Positions 43,358-52,093 are shown, counted from the first letter of the stretch. The stretch is 64,000 nucleotides of DNA from Streptomyces sp. AC512_CC834 (GCF_019049325.1 NZ_JAGMUO010000017.1:62001-126000); one strand, 5' to 3'. Notes: generated from the sequence alone by a model not told the origin. Translations and numbers: made by a program.

Positions 43358-44944
43358 ATGCCCGTCAGACGACGCCGCTCCACCGCACTCGCCGCCGCCG
43401 TGGCCACGGCCGCCGCGCTCGGCGCGACCGCCCTCGCCACGGTCGGCGCCTCCACCGCCTCGGCCGCCGAGGTCCCGCTCCAGGACTACGAACTGACCTG
43501 GGGCATCAAGCAGTCGTACCGCACCTACGTCGGCATGTTCGGCACCTTCACCACGTCGGAAGGCGCCACCCAGGCCGCCGGCAACGGCGCGTTCACCTTC
43601 ACCGACGGCACCGGCAGCTACGACCCCACGGACCACACCGCCGACCTCGCCTTCCAGGGCAAGCTGGTGAGCGCCTCCGCCGCGCACAACTTCGAGGTCA
43701 CGCTCACCGACGTACGGTTCGACAGCGGGGCCGGCGAGATCACCGCCGACGTGACGACGGTCGACACCTCGGGGGCCACCCCCACCAAGGAGGGCGACGA
43801 CGTACCGCTCGCCACGGTCGCCGTGACCCGCGAGATGACGGACATGGCGACCACCCTCACCGCGGAGGCGGGGGAGTACCTCGGCAGCGCCGGCTACGGG
43901 GGCGCGGCGGGCGACCCGCTGACGGTCGTCCAGAAGACCCCGCCGACCACGGAGCCCACCTCCGGGCCCGAGCCCACCACGGAGCCCACCACCGGCGAGC
44001 CGACGCAGCCGGGTTCCCCCGACCCGACCGATGACCCGACCGACACGGAGACCACGCCCGGCACGTCGCCGGGGACCAAGGACCCGAGCCCGACGGCGAG
44101 CACCAGCACCTCCCCGTCCGGCTCACCCTCCGCCTCGCCCACCGAGGCCGCCGCCCGGGGCGAGATCGCCGACGGCACCCTCGGCTGGGGCGTGAAGGAG
44201 TCCTTCCGCGCGTACGTCGTCGGTCCCATAGCCAAGGGCACGGTCACCGTCTCCGGCGGAGCCACCCAGGCGGCCGGCAACGGCGCGTTCACCTTCAAGG
44301 ACGCCACCGGCACCTACGACACGGACGCCGACAAGCTCACCGCCTCCTTCCAGGGCGCCGTCAACTTCAAGGGCCACGAGTCGGGCGGCACGTACGGCCT
44401 CGACCTGACCCTGAGCAACCTCAAGGCCACCCTCGACGGCGGCACCGGCGAGCTCACCGCCGACGTGAACAGCCTCGGCACGCAGACCAAGGGCGTGGTC
44501 CTGGCCGACCTCAAGGCCGAGTCCGCCGACCTGAGCGCCGCCAAGAACGTCATCACGGTCGACGACATGGCCGCCACGCTCACCGACGCCGGCGCGAAGG
44601 CCTTCGGCGACTTCTACCAGGCCGGCACCGCGCTCGACGCCGTCGACCTGTCGGTGGCGCTGAGCGACGACGCGCAGTTGCCGGACGGCGACGGCACGGG
44701 CACGTCGGGCGGCTCCGCCGGCGGCGGCACGGGCACGACCGGTGGCTCCGGCGGCACCGGCGGCACGGGGTCGACCATCGGCGGCACCGGCACGACGACG
44801 GGCGGCATCATCGGCGGCGGCAGCCTCGCCTCCACCGGCTCGGACATCCCCGGCCCGGCGCTGGGCACGGCGGCCGGGGTGGCTGTGGCCGCGGGCGCGG
44901 GCACCGTCGTCGCGATGCGCAGGCGGCGTACGACGAGCCAGTGA
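43358..44944 (+). CDS. HtaA domain heme-binding protein with LAxTG sortase signal
   Basis: 528 residues. Signal peptide to about 37 (TASAAEV). HtaA domain 1 at about 42-200 (ELTWGIKQSYRTYVGMF...), a long Thr/Pro/Ser linker, HtaA domain 2 at about 265-420 (GTLGWGVKESFRAYVVGPIAKG...). Then a Gly/Thr linker and SLASTGSDIP, a LAxTG motif followed by a hydrophobic segment and RRRR. LAxTG is the substrate of Streptomyces class E sortases, so this one should be covalently linked to the cell wall, while its neighbour upstream is membrane-anchored. 68 bp after that gene; ribosome binding site aaggaga. Confidence 0.93.
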   Translation: MPVRRRRSTALAAAVATAAALGATALATVGASTASAAEVPLQDYELTWGIKQSYRTYVGMFGTFTTSEGATQAAGNGAFTFTDGTGSYDPTDHTADLAFQGKLVSASAAHNFEVTLTDVRFDSGAGEITADVTTVDTSGATPTKEGDDVPLATVAVTREMTDMATTLTAEAGEYLGSAGYGGAAGDPLTVVQKTPPTTEPTSGPEPTTEPTTGEPTQPGSPDPTDDPTDTETTPGTSPGTKDPSPTASTSTSPSGSPSASPTEAAARGEIADGTLGWGVKESFRAYVVGPIAKGTVTVSGGATQAAGNGAFTFKDATGTYDTDADKLTASFQGAVNFKGHESGGTYGLDLTLSNLKATLDGGTGELTADVNSLGTQTKGVVLADLKAESADLSAAKNVITVDDMAATLTDAGAKAFGDFYQAGTALDAVDLSVALSDDAQLPDGDGTGTSGGSAGGGTGTTGGSGGTGGTGSTIGGTGTTTGGIIGGGSLASTGSDIPGPALGTAAGVAVAAGAGTVVAMRRRRTTSQ

Positions 44945-44971
44945 GCTGTGTGCAACGCGAGACTCCCGATT

Positions 44972-45030
44972 GGACAGTTCGTCCCGGCGGCACGCCGCCC
45001 ACATGGCGTTTCTGCCGGGACAAGCTGTCC
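44972..45030. terminator. Long inverted repeat after the htaA-like gene
   Basis: Arms of 17 bases (starting GGACAGTTCGTCCCGGC, and GCCGGGACAAGCTGTCC) pair with two mismatches around a 25-base loop that has its own GGCGG/CCGCC stem. Lies 27 bp after the stop of the second htaA-like gene. Confidence 0.8.
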
Positions 45031-45099
45031 CATCACCGGCCGCACCCCTGCGGGCTCCTTCCGCGGGGCCGTGCGGTCACATGATGCTTGAATGCCCCG

Positions 45100-45744
45100 G
45101 TGACTGACTACGACGTACTGCGCGTCTTCTGCGCGCCGAACGGTGGATACGGCAACGAACTGGGTGTCGTCCGGGAGGGATCCGTGCTGCCGGAGCCCGA
45201 GCGGCGGCAGGAACTGGCCGCGAAACTCGGCTTCAGCGAGACCGTGTTCGTCGACGACCCCGAGCGCGGCGTCGTCGACATCTACACGCCCACCCTGCGC
45301 CTGCCGTTCGCAGGCCACCCCTGCGTCGGCACCGCCTGGCTGCTCGACGTGCCCGAACTCGTCACGCCGGCCGGGGTGGTGGGCACCCGGCTGGACGGGG
45401 AGTTCACCTGGATCGAGGCCCGCCCCGAGTGGGCCTCGCCCCGCACCCTGCGTCAGTACGCCACCGTCGCGGAGGTCGACGACCTGGCGGTGCCGCCGCC
45501 GGGGGAGTGGATCTACGCCTGGGCGTGGGAGGACGAGGCGGCGGGCCGGATCAGGGCCCGCGCGTTCCCGGGCCGCGACGACGGGATCGACGAGGACGAG
45601 GCGACGGGCGCGGCAGCCCTCCTGCTGACCGAACAACTGGGCCGCGCCCTGAACGTCACGCAGGGGGTCGGCTCCCAGATCCTCACCGCACCGCAGCCCG
45701 AGGGCTGGGTCGAGATCGGCGGACGGGTGCGCCTGGAGCGCTGA
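45100..45744 (+). CDS. PhzF family isomerase/epimerase-like protein
   Basis: 214 residues, PhzF/diaminopimelate-epimerase-like fold: DVLRVFCAPNGGYGNELGVV, FSETVFVDDPERGVVDIYTPTLRLPFAGHPCVGTAWLL, and DEDEATGAAALLL. The GHPxxGT and DxATGAA motifs are conserved. It is shorter than the usual 260-300 residues because the middle of the molecule is reduced. Reaction unknown. The GTG at 45100 has no clear ribosome binding site, so the message may be leaderless. Confidence 0.9.
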   Translation: MTDYDVLRVFCAPNGGYGNELGVVREGSVLPEPERRQELAAKLGFSETVFVDDPERGVVDIYTPTLRLPFAGHPCVGTAWLLDVPELVTPAGVVGTRLDGEFTWIEARPEWASPRTLRQYATVAEVDDLAVPPPGEWIYAWAWEDEAAGRIRARAFPGRDDGIDEDEATGAAALLLTEQLGRALNVTQGVGSQILTAPQPEGWVEIGGRVRLER

Positions 45745-45746
45745 CC

Positions 45747-45950
45747 TCAGCTCAGGTGCGCCACGAAGGTATTCCAGGCCTCACCGCCGAACAGGATCAC
45801 AGGACCGGCCGGATCCTTGCTGTCCCGTATGGGCGCGAGCGCGGGAACACCGGGGGCAAGCTCGAGGCACTCGCCCTGGCCGCCGCTGTAGCTGCTCTTG
45901 GACCATTTGGCCTTGGCCAGGAGAAGGACTGTGCGGTGTTCCAGGATCAT
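45747..45950 (-). CDS. DUF397 domain-containing protein
   Basis: 67 residues: KAKWSKSSYSGGQGECLELAPG, then APIRDSKDPAGPVILFGGEAWNTFV, the complete DUF397 pattern. Its ATG overlaps the stop of the Scr1-type regulator gene, so the two are translationally coupled. Paralogue of 14007-14222. Confidence 0.93.
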   Translation of the reverse strand: MILEHRTVLLLAKAKWSKSSYSGGQGECLELAPGVPALAPIRDSKDPAGPVILFGGEAWNTFVAHLS

Positions 45951-46831
45951 GAGGTGAACTCCTCAGCGATGCGACGGATGAGTGCGAGCGATTCCGCCGG
46001 TGGCAGCGCGAGAGTACGCGCGTCGTCGAAGAGTGCCCGGTAGTAGGCCACTTCGGGTTCTTGCTCCATCCAGAAGTTGCCCGTAGGGGCCTCTGTCAGC
46101 ACGATGTCCTGCGCTGTCGCCTGAGGAAAGCTCATCAGCAAGTACGGGCCGAACATACCCGAGTGCGCGCCCCGCGAGAACGGCAGGACCTGGACCGTGA
46201 TGTTGGAGAGCTCGGCCAGTGCGGCTACGTGGTTCAACTGCGCGCGCATGACATCGGGCCCGCCGACTCGTTGGTGGAGAATCCCTTCAGCAAGAACCGC
46301 CCAGAAGTTCAACGGCATCTCATCAGTCAGTCGTTGTTGCCGCGCGATCCTCACCTGGACGAATCGATCGATGTCCTCGGACGACTGCCAAGCACGTGAA
46401 GCGACGGTCACCGCCCTGCTGTACTCCGGAGTCTGAAGCAGCCCGGGAACCAACTGTGCCTGGAACGTCTTGATGTGATCGCAGATGGACTCCATCTCGA
46501 TGTAGTCCTTGTACGTCTCGGCCAGCACCGAGCTGTACTGGTGCCACCATCCCTCGCGACGACGGCGGTTGGCCGTCCTTGTGAGAAGGGTGAGGCGCTC
46601 TCGAGTCTTTGGATCGTTCACGCCGTAGGCGTGCAGCAGGGCGACCACATCCGGTGTGCGCACCAGAACGCGGCCGTTCTCCATGCGGCTGATCTTGCCC
46701 TTGGTGCAATCGAGGGCCTCGGCGGCCTGGGTGGTGGTGAGACCCGAGGCCTCGCGGTAGCGGCGCAGTTCGTCGCCCAACTGTCGCCCGAGAACGGTAG
46801 AGGGGCGGTCGGTCGTACCTCGCGAGTTCAT
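45947..46831 (-). CDS. Scr1/WhiJ-family HTH regulator (XRE HTH + DUF5753)
   Basis: 294 residues. HTH at about 14-70 (LGDELRRYREASGLTTTQAAEALDCTKGKISRMENGR). The DUF5753 domain covers 95-285: FQAQLVPGLLQTPEYSRAV, VRIARQQRLTDEMPLNFWAVLAEGILHQRVGGPDVMRAQL, NITVQVLPFSRGAHSGMFGPYLLMSFP. An intact counterpart of the frameshifted gene at 14219-15140. Such regulators influence development and antibiotic production; they work with the small DUF397 protein that follows and the divergent ATP-binding protein. Confidence 0.95.
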   Translation of the reverse strand: MNSRGTTDRPSTVLGRQLGDELRRYREASGLTTTQAAEALDCTKGKISRMENGRVLVRTPDVVALLHAYGVNDPKTRERLTLLTRTANRRRREGWWHQYSSVLAETYKDYIEMESICDHIKTFQAQLVPGLLQTPEYSRAVTVASRAWQSSEDIDRFVQVRIARQQRLTDEMPLNFWAVLAEGILHQRVGGPDVMRAQLNHVAALAELSNITVQVLPFSRGAHSGMFGPYLLMSFPQATAQDIVLTEAPTGNFWMEQEPEVAYYRALFDDARTLALPPAESLALIRRIAEEFTS

Positions 46832-46976
46832 GGCTCCCTTTTAGCAGAGACGTGTACCTATGAATCTGGCACTCACTCGAAGGGATGAGAAAAGAGTCGG
46901 ATCCTTGGGGCAACGTTGCGAGCTGCTTGGTGCGTAGGCAATCTACGGAAGGTGCGACTCCAATCGGACTCGTGCC

Positions 46977-47645
46977 GTGGGGACTTCACTCGTGGTCCCG
47001 AACTCCGAGGAGGTCGCTCCTGTGAGCCCATCGAACGACGTCACCTTCCGACTCCCTCGTGACCGCCGCAGCGTCCCCCGCGCGCGGGCGTTGCTGCACG
47101 CCGTGCTCGATACCTGGGGCGTGGGTCAGGAGACCCTGGACAACGCCGAGTTGGTGCTCTCGGTACTCGTCACCAACGCCCTGCGTGTCCCGGTGCCGGG
47201 CGACCGGCAGGTGGGTGTTCGGATCGCGCGCTCCGTCGTGGACGGGCTGCTGCGGCTGGAGGTGAGCGACGCCGGGGGCGGCCGTCCCGAGGCCCGGGAA
47301 CCCGGCGAGGACGAGACCGGCGGGCGGGGGCTCCTCCTCGTGTCGGCACTCGCGCATCGCTGGGGCTGTGAGCAGCGGGCCGCCGGTATCGGCAAGACGG
47401 TGTTCGCGGAACTGAAGGCGCCGGACATCGTGGCCGAGCCCGCGGCGCGCGAGGTGGCGGCGGTGATGGTCCGGGCCGGGCAGCAGGTGCGCGTGTGGGG
47501 TGCGTGGCGGGCCGTGCGGGGCGTGCGCGTCGATCAGTACGCGGCGGGTGGCCCCGTCGTGGTGCTGGAGCTGGACAACGGCCCGGCACTGGGCGTGCAC
47601 GCGACGGAGCCGCTGGCCGTACAGACGGGGGAGTGCTCCGGATAA
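46977..47645 (+). CDS. ATP-binding protein, anti-sigma-factor-like HATPase
   Basis: 222 residues. SpoIIAB/RsbW-like: VTFRLPRDRRSVPRARALLHAVLDTWGVGQETLDNAELVLSVLVTNALRVPV (the N box, with Asn in TNAL), and GGRGLLLVSALAHRWGCE, GIGKTVFAELKAP. A 70-residue C-terminal extension (VRVWGAWRAVRGVRVDQYAAGG...) is added compared with the paralogue at 15287. GTG start. Divergent from the Scr1 gene, 145 bp apart, and 43 bp upstream of the AAA ATPase gene in the same direction. Confidence 0.88.
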   Translation: MGTSLVVPNSEEVAPVSPSNDVTFRLPRDRRSVPRARALLHAVLDTWGVGQETLDNAELVLSVLVTNALRVPVPGDRQVGVRIARSVVDGLLRLEVSDAGGGRPEAREPGEDETGGRGLLLVSALAHRWGCEQRAAGIGKTVFAELKAPDIVAEPAAREVAAVMVRAGQQVRVWGAWRAVRGVRVDQYAAGGPVVVLELDNGPALGVHATEPLAVQTGECSG

Positions 47646-47688
47646 TGTGGCGCAGTGCACACGAGACAGTGCGGAGAGAGGTGGCAGG

Positions 47689-48876
47689 GTGATCACGCGG
47701 ATCGAGATCGACGGGTACAAGTCCTTCGACGGCTTCGCTCTCGACCTGCCGCCGTTCACCGTCCTGGTGGGAGCCAACGCCTCGGGCAAGTCCAATCTGC
47801 TGGAGGCTGTGGATCTTCTCGGACAACTGATCCGGGAGCCCACGAGCCAGACCCTGGTCGACCACGCCCGTAGGGGAGGTCCGAAGGAGCTGTTCCGGCG
47901 CGGCTCGGACGGTGTGCCGGTCAGGGCCATGCGTATCGCGGCCCATGTCCTCGTGCACGGCTACGCCGGGTACTGCCACGTCAGGGTCGAGGCGCGGGTG
48001 TCGTACGCGGATCCGCCCGATCCGCTGCGCGTCGACACCGAGGTACTCAACGTTCATGACTACTGCGGGGCAGATCCGGACTGGGTCGAGCCCGTACCGT
48101 GGCACCTGGTCCCCGACGAAACCGGACAACTGCACTGCACGGAGGTCCCGGTCCAAGACGCCGCCTACCGCAGGGAACTGGCCGGGGCCAGTGGGAACTG
48201 GCGGATCCTTGAACCCTCACCCAAGGCGATGCGCGTCGTCTCCTCCACCTACGACACCGCACCTCTCGCGGAGGACGGAAAGAACCTCGGGGCCGTCCTG
48301 GGGCGGATCGCCCGGGAGCCCGAGAGCTGGTACGACTTCCGTGCCGACGCTGTGGCACTCCTACCCGACCTCGTGGACATCACGGTGGCGGCCAACGCCG
48401 AATGGGGTCAGTGGGACGTCTGGCTTCAGCACCAGCACGAGCACCGCGTACCCCCTGGCGCCGCGTCGGCGGGAACCTTGCGCATTCTGGCGCTGCTGGC
48501 CGCGGCTCACGACCCCGCCCATGAGGGTCTCCTGATGATCGAGGAGCCCGAGAACGGCCTGCATCCCACCCGGGTCCCGTACCTGCTGTCCCGGCTGAAA
48601 GGCAGGACCAGCGATCCGGCGACGCTCACTTCTGGCGACGGAAGGCAGATCCTGATCACCACGCACTCACCTGTCGCGCTCGCCGCCGCGCTGGAGGACG
48701 CCCCGGACTCGGTGGTCTTCCTCGACACCGTGACCCGGTTCGGCGACGGGCTTCCGCCTCGTCGGCTGACCAGGGCGCGGAAGGTGGCGGAAAGCGGGGA
48801 GCGCGGAACGTTCGTCAGCCCCCTGGAGGTGCGGAAGTACCTCGATCCGGTGGGGCGGTACGCGCATGGGGCGTAG
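47689..48876 (+). CDS. AAA family ATPase (AAA_21/RecF-like), OLD/PARIS-type partner
   Basis: 395 residues, SMC/ABC-like ATPase: an N-terminal ITRIEIDGYKSFDGFALDL strand pair, Walker A VGANASGKSN at 28-36, a helical insert, ASAGTLRILALLAA (signature-like), Walker B LLMIEEPENGLHPTRV and the H-loop ITTHSPVALAAAL. This is the ATPase half of OLD-family nucleases, without the C-terminal TOPRIM. The following gene, overlapping it by 11 bp, supplies a separate DUF4276 (TOPRIM-like) protein. GTG at 47689 with gaggtggcaggg upstream. Confidence 0.93.
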   Translation: MITRIEIDGYKSFDGFALDLPPFTVLVGANASGKSNLLEAVDLLGQLIREPTSQTLVDHARRGGPKELFRRGSDGVPVRAMRIAAHVLVHGYAGYCHVRVEARVSYADPPDPLRVDTEVLNVHDYCGADPDWVEPVPWHLVPDETGQLHCTEVPVQDAAYRRELAGASGNWRILEPSPKAMRVVSSTYDTAPLAEDGKNLGAVLGRIAREPESWYDFRADAVALLPDLVDITVAANAEWGQWDVWLQHQHEHRVPPGAASAGTLRILALLAAAHDPAHEGLLMIEEPENGLHPTRVPYLLSRLKGRTSDPATLTSGDGRQILITTHSPVALAAALEDAPDSVVFLDTVTRFGDGLPPRRLTRARKVAESGERGTFVSPLEVRKYLDPVGRYAHGA

Positions 48877-49453
48877 GTATCTCAGCCTGGCTCTTCTGAC
48901 GGAGGGAGCCAGCGACCAGTGGTTCCTGGTTCCGCTTGTCGACCGGCAGATCGCCGAACTCGCCCTGGAGACGCCGCTCGGCTTCGACTACTCGGGAGTG
49001 GTCGCGGGGGAGTGCTTCACCGTGGCGCAGCGGGACATGGTGGTGCGTGAAGTGGCCAATCTGCTCCGCTACTTCGACATCGTGATGATCCACCACGACC
49101 ATAACGAGCGGGCCAAGGTCGATGCGATTCGTGAGCGTTTCTCCGACGACGCCGACCGGATCGTGGCTCTGGTGCCCGTGAGAGAGACGGAGGCGTGGAT
49201 GCTGGCGGATCCCGAAGCGCTCAAGGAGGCGGCTCCCACACGTGATGCCGCGTGGGAGGTGCCGTACGACGTGGAGAAGGTGGCCGACCCGAAGGTCATG
49301 CTGAGGGCGGCTCTGGGTGGGCGGCGCGACGCGGAGCGGGACTTCGGCCGGCTGGGACAGACGGTCGCGCTCGACGCGCTGGGCAAGGTCCCCGCGTACC
49401 GGCGCTGGACGACCGAGCTGCGCCGGGCGCTGGAGCGCGAGCGGTACCTGTGA
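48866..49453 (+). CDS. DUF4276 family protein, TOPRIM-like nuclease candidate
   Basis: 195 residues. The family landmarks are LSLALLTEGASDQWFLVPLV (acidic Glu13 of the TOPRIM-like motif), IVMIHHDHNERAKVDAI (the DxD-like site at about 76-82), and LVPVRETEAWMLADPEAL. DUF4276 proteins are regularly encoded with OLD-type ATPases and are predicted Mg-dependent nucleases. The ATG overlaps the ATPase gene, so the two are made together. Together they form a probable two-gene effector module; biochemical activity is not shown by sequence alone. Confidence 0.88.
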   Translation: MGRRYLSLALLTEGASDQWFLVPLVDRQIAELALETPLGFDYSGVVAGECFTVAQRDMVVREVANLLRYFDIVMIHHDHNERAKVDAIRERFSDDADRIVALVPVRETEAWMLADPEALKEAAPTRDAAWEVPYDVEKVADPKVMLRAALGGRRDAERDFGRLGQTVALDALGKVPAYRRWTTELRRALERERYL

Positions 49454-49505
49454 CCCGTGACGCCGGCCGGGAGACGGGCCAGCGTCACAGGGCGTCGGCC
49501 GGGCG

Positions 49506-50153
49506 TCACGCCGACAGCGGGAACTCCTCGCCCAGCGCCCGGAAGACCGCCGTGTTGAGCGCGAAGGCGCGCTTGCACTCGGCGACGACCCGCTGCTTCT
49601 CCAGGTCGTCGGCGCGGATGCCGTCCAGCAGCTCGCGGTACTCCCGCTTGAACGCGGCCGGGTTGGAGATCTCCTCGAAGACGTAGAAGCGGACCCCGTC
49701 GCCCTTCCTGGCGAAGCCCCAGGTCCGCTCGGCCTTGTCGCGGATGATCTGCCCGCCCGACAGATCGCCGAGGTAGCGCGTGTAGTGGTGGGCGATGTAC
49801 CCGGCCGGCCACTGCTCGGCGCACTCGCGCACGCGGGCCGCGTACGCCTCGGTCGCGGGCAGGGCGGTCAGCCCCGTACGCCACCCGGCGCCCCGCAGAT
49901 GCGCCAGGTCCCGCTCCAGGGAGGCCAGCCGCAGCAGCTCCGGCCGGACGAACGGCCCGGCCACCGGGTCCGACGCCAGCCGTCCGGCGGCCGCCTCCAG
50001 GGCTTCGTAGACGAACCACAACTGCTCGGTGTAGCGCGCGTACGCGTCCACGCCGAGCCGGCCGCCGAGCAGGTCGCTCATGAAGGTGGAGGTCTCGGCC
50101 TCCACGTGCTGCTCGTGGGAGGCCGTGCGGATGAGGGTCGAGAAGGAGTCCAT
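49506..50153 (-). CDS. hmuO: Biliverdin-producing heme oxygenase
   Basis: 215 residues, all-alpha. The proximal ligand region is ASHEQHVEAE (His16 likely), and the distal helix has YLGDLSGGQIIRDKAER with the flexible Gly-Gly turn. It cleaves heme to biliverdin, CO and iron in the cytoplasm. An iron box lies just upstream. It completes the heme-use route started by the HtaA/HmuTUV system, though 8 kb away from it. ATG start at 50153. Confidence 0.95.
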   Translation of the reverse strand: MDSFSTLIRTASHEQHVEAETSTFMSDLLGGRLGVDAYARYTEQLWFVYEALEAAAGRLASDPVAGPFVRPELLRLASLERDLAHLRGAGWRTGLTALPATEAYAARVRECAEQWPAGYIAHHYTRYLGDLSGGQIIRDKAERTWGFARKGDGVRFYVFEEISNPAAFKREYRELLDGIRADDLEKQRVVAECKRAFALNTAVFRALGEEFPLSA

Positions 50154-50168
50154 GGGCCCGATTTTCTA

Positions 50169-50187
50169 TGGTTAGGCTTACCTAAGT
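50169..50187. promoter_or_regulatory. Iron box upstream of heme oxygenase
   Basis: TGGTTAGGCTTACCTAAGT, a good DtxR-family (DmdR/IdeR) operator, ending 15 bp before the hmuO start. Iron repression of heme oxygenase is expected. Confidence 0.88.
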
Positions 50188-50239
50188 CAATAGTCTTTCC
50201 GACGTCCTGTCGGTAAAAGGGTACCCGGACATGAAAGGA

Positions 50240-50263
50240 CCCGCCCTCCGTACGGAGAGCGGG
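50240..50263 (-). terminator. Terminator hairpin after map
   Basis: CCCGC-c-CTCCG-ta-CGGAG-a-GCGGG, 10 bp of pairing with one C/A mismatch, 48 bp after the end of the methionine aminopeptidase gene and just before the hmuO promoter. Confidence 0.75.
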
Positions 50264-50310
50264 CCCGAAAGACGCGTGCGACGGTGTGTCCGACGGCACG
50301 TGCGAGGCGG

Positions 50311-51168
50311 CTACGGCAGGGTCAGGATCTCGGCCCCGGAGTCCGTCACCACCAGCGTGTGCTCGAACTGCGCCGTCCGCCTGCGGTCCTTCGTCACGAC
50401 CGTCCAGCCGTCGTCCCACATGTCGTACTCGTGGGTCCCGAGCGTCAGCATCGGCTCGATCGTGAAGGTCATCCCGGGCTGGATGACGGTCGTCGCGTGC
50501 GGGCTGTCGTAGTGAGGGACGATCAGCCCGGAGTGGAACGAACTGTTGATGCCGTGACCGGTGAAGTCCCGCACCACCCCGTACCCGAACCGCTTGGCGT
50601 ACGACTCGATGACCCGGCCGATGATGTTGATCTGGCGGCCCGGCCGGACCGCCTTGATCGCGCGGGCCAGGGACTCCCGGGTGCGCTCGACCAGCAGCCG
50701 GCTCTCCTCGTCCACGTCACCGACCAGGTAGGTCGCGTTGTTGTCGCCGTGCACACCGCCGATGTACGCGGTCACGTCGAGGTTCACGATGTCGCCGTCG
50801 CGCAGCACCGTGGAGTCGGGGATGCCGTGGCAGACGACCTCGTTGACCGAGCTGCACAGGGACTTGGGGAAACCCCGGTAACCGAGCGTCGAGGGGTAGG
50901 CGCCGTGGTCGCACATGTACGCGTGCGCCACCCGGTCCAGCTCGTCCGTCGTCACACCGGGCGCGATGAGCTTCGCGGCCTCCTCCATCGCCCGCGCCGC
51001 GATCCGCCCGGCCAGGCGCATCGCCTCTACCGTCTCGGGCGTCTGCACCTCCGGCCCGGTGTACGGCGTCGGCGCGGGTTTGCCGACGTACTCGGGCCGA
51101 CGGATGTTTCCGGGCACGGAACGGGTGGGAGACAGCTCCCCTGGTACGAGCAGCGACTGGCCAGACAT
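50311..51168 (-). CDS. map: Methionine aminopeptidase, type I
   Basis: 285 residues. Metal ligands are recognisable: Asp in IVNLDVTAY, Asp in [10 protein letters not shown], His in [12 protein letters not shown], Glu in [10 protein letters not shown] and Glu in AQFEHTLVV. An extension of about 40 residues precedes the catalytic core ([18 protein letters not shown]), as in the longer actinobacterial MAP. It removes the initiator Met from nascent proteins. Streptomycetes hold several map genes; this one stands apart from the ribosomal operon. Confidence 0.95.
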   Translation of the reverse strand: MSGQSLLVPGELSPTRSVPGNIRRPEYVGKPAPTPYTGPEVQTPETVEAMRLAGRIAARAMEEAAKLIAPGVTTDELDRVAHAYMCDHGAYPSTLGYRGFPKSLCSSVNEVVCHGIPDSTVLRDGDIVNLDVTAYIGGVHGDNNATYLVGDVDEESRLLVERTRESLARAIKAVRPGRQINIIGRVIESYAKRFGYGVVRDFTGHGINSSFHSGLIVPHYDSPHATTVIQPGMTFTIEPMLTLGTHEYDMWDDGWTVVTKDRRRTAQFEHTLVVTDSGAEILTLP

Positions 51169-51225
51169 GCAGCGAGTCTAACCAGCGGCCATGGGGGAAC
51201 ATGTCGGTGGCGAGAGGAGCTGTCC

Positions 51226-51459
51226 ATGGCCCTGTTCAAGAAGCGCACGGTCGGCAAACCGGGCGAGTGGTACTACTGCCTGGAGCACCAGAAGGTCGAG
51301 GAGGGCCCGGACTGCCCGGGAAAGGACCGCTTCGGGCCGTACGCCTCCCGCACGGAGGCCGAACACGCGATGCGTACCGCACGCGAGCGCAACCTCGAGT
51401 GGGAGAACGACCCCAAGTGGCACGACGCCACCGCCGCCGAGCGCGCCGACGACGACTGA
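51226..51459 (+). CDS. Small conserved protein (SPOR-like)
   Basis: 77 residues: KPGEWYYCLEHQKVEEGPDCPGKDRFGPYASRTEAEHAMRTARERNLEWENDPKW. The WYYCLEH and FGPYxSxxEAExAM pattern is common in small Streptomyces proteins; the last part resembles a SPOR-type helix, but peptidoglycan binding is not established. ATG with gagaggag upstream. Divergent from map, 57 bp apart. Confidence 0.85.
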   Translation: MALFKKRTVGKPGEWYYCLEHQKVEEGPDCPGKDRFGPYASRTEAEHAMRTARERNLEWENDPKWHDATAAERADDD

Positions 51460-51478
51460 GTAGCTGATCAGTCCGGAA

Positions 51479-52093
51479 TCACCAGCCGGACGGGGGCGGG
51501 GCCGTCAGGTGGTCGGCGAGGCGGGACAGGCGGTCCCGGAAGCGGCGGCGGCCCCGGGGCGGCGGCCCCGCGTTCTCCCCGGCCGCCGCGCTGACCAGGT
51601 GCTGCACCGTGTCCAGGTCCAGCTCCGCGCCGTCCGGCACGGTCAGCGTCTCGTGCGCCATGGCCGTCAGCTCCCGCTCGCCCGGCGCGCGGTCGGTGCC
51701 CAGCGCCAGCACCGTCGCCCCGGCCCGGCGGGCGTCGTGCACCCGCTCCAAGAGGTGGGCGCCGGGGTCGTCGGGCGTCACCACGAGCAGCGTCTCCCCG
51801 CGCCGGGCCGCCGCCAGCCGCCCCAGGCCCACCGCCAGATGCGCCGGGTCCGACGGGCGCGCGTCGTGCCGCACCAGCGTGGGCGCCAGCTCCGGCGTCC
51901 CCGACCAGGCGGCCTCGTCCACCAGATGCGCGGCCAGATGCCAGGGGTCGTGCTCGGCGGTGCCCACCAGCAGCAGACCGCCCCCGTGCGGGACCACCGA
52001 CCCCCGCAGCGCCCCCGCGAACCGCCGGGTGGCCCCCAGCCACTCGGTCCCGGCGAGCACTTCCCGCAGCAGTGCAACCCGTACGGCGTCCAT
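51479..52093 (-). CDS. Hypothetical protein, possibly SIS-like fold
   Basis: 204 residues. The segment GETLLVVTPDDPGAHLLERVHDARRAGATVLALGTD looks like the strand-helix unit of phosphosugar-binding SIS domains, and HETLTVPDGAELDLDTVQHLVSAAAGE like the corresponding end. No catalytic motif is clear, and the tail (PRGRRRFRDRLSRLADHL) is basic. Found in many Streptomyces at this place, opposite to the F420 reductase gene. Function unknown. ATG at 52093. Confidence 0.65.
   Translation of the reverse strand: MDAVRVALLREVLAGTEWLGATRRFAGALRGSVVPHGGGLLLVGTAEHDPWHLAAHLVDEAAWSGTPELAPTLVRHDARPSDPAHLAVGLGRLAAARRGETLLVVTPDDPGAHLLERVHDARRAGATVLALGTDRAPGERELTAMAHETLTVPDGAELDLDTVQHLVSAAAGENAGPPPRGRRRFRDRLSRLADHLTAPPPSGW

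Noticed and set aside
45747-49453. Whole Scr1/DUF397/HATPase plus AAA/DUF4276 stretch as one integrated mobile island
   Set aside because: No integrase, attachment-site repeats or tRNA junction are visible at either side.
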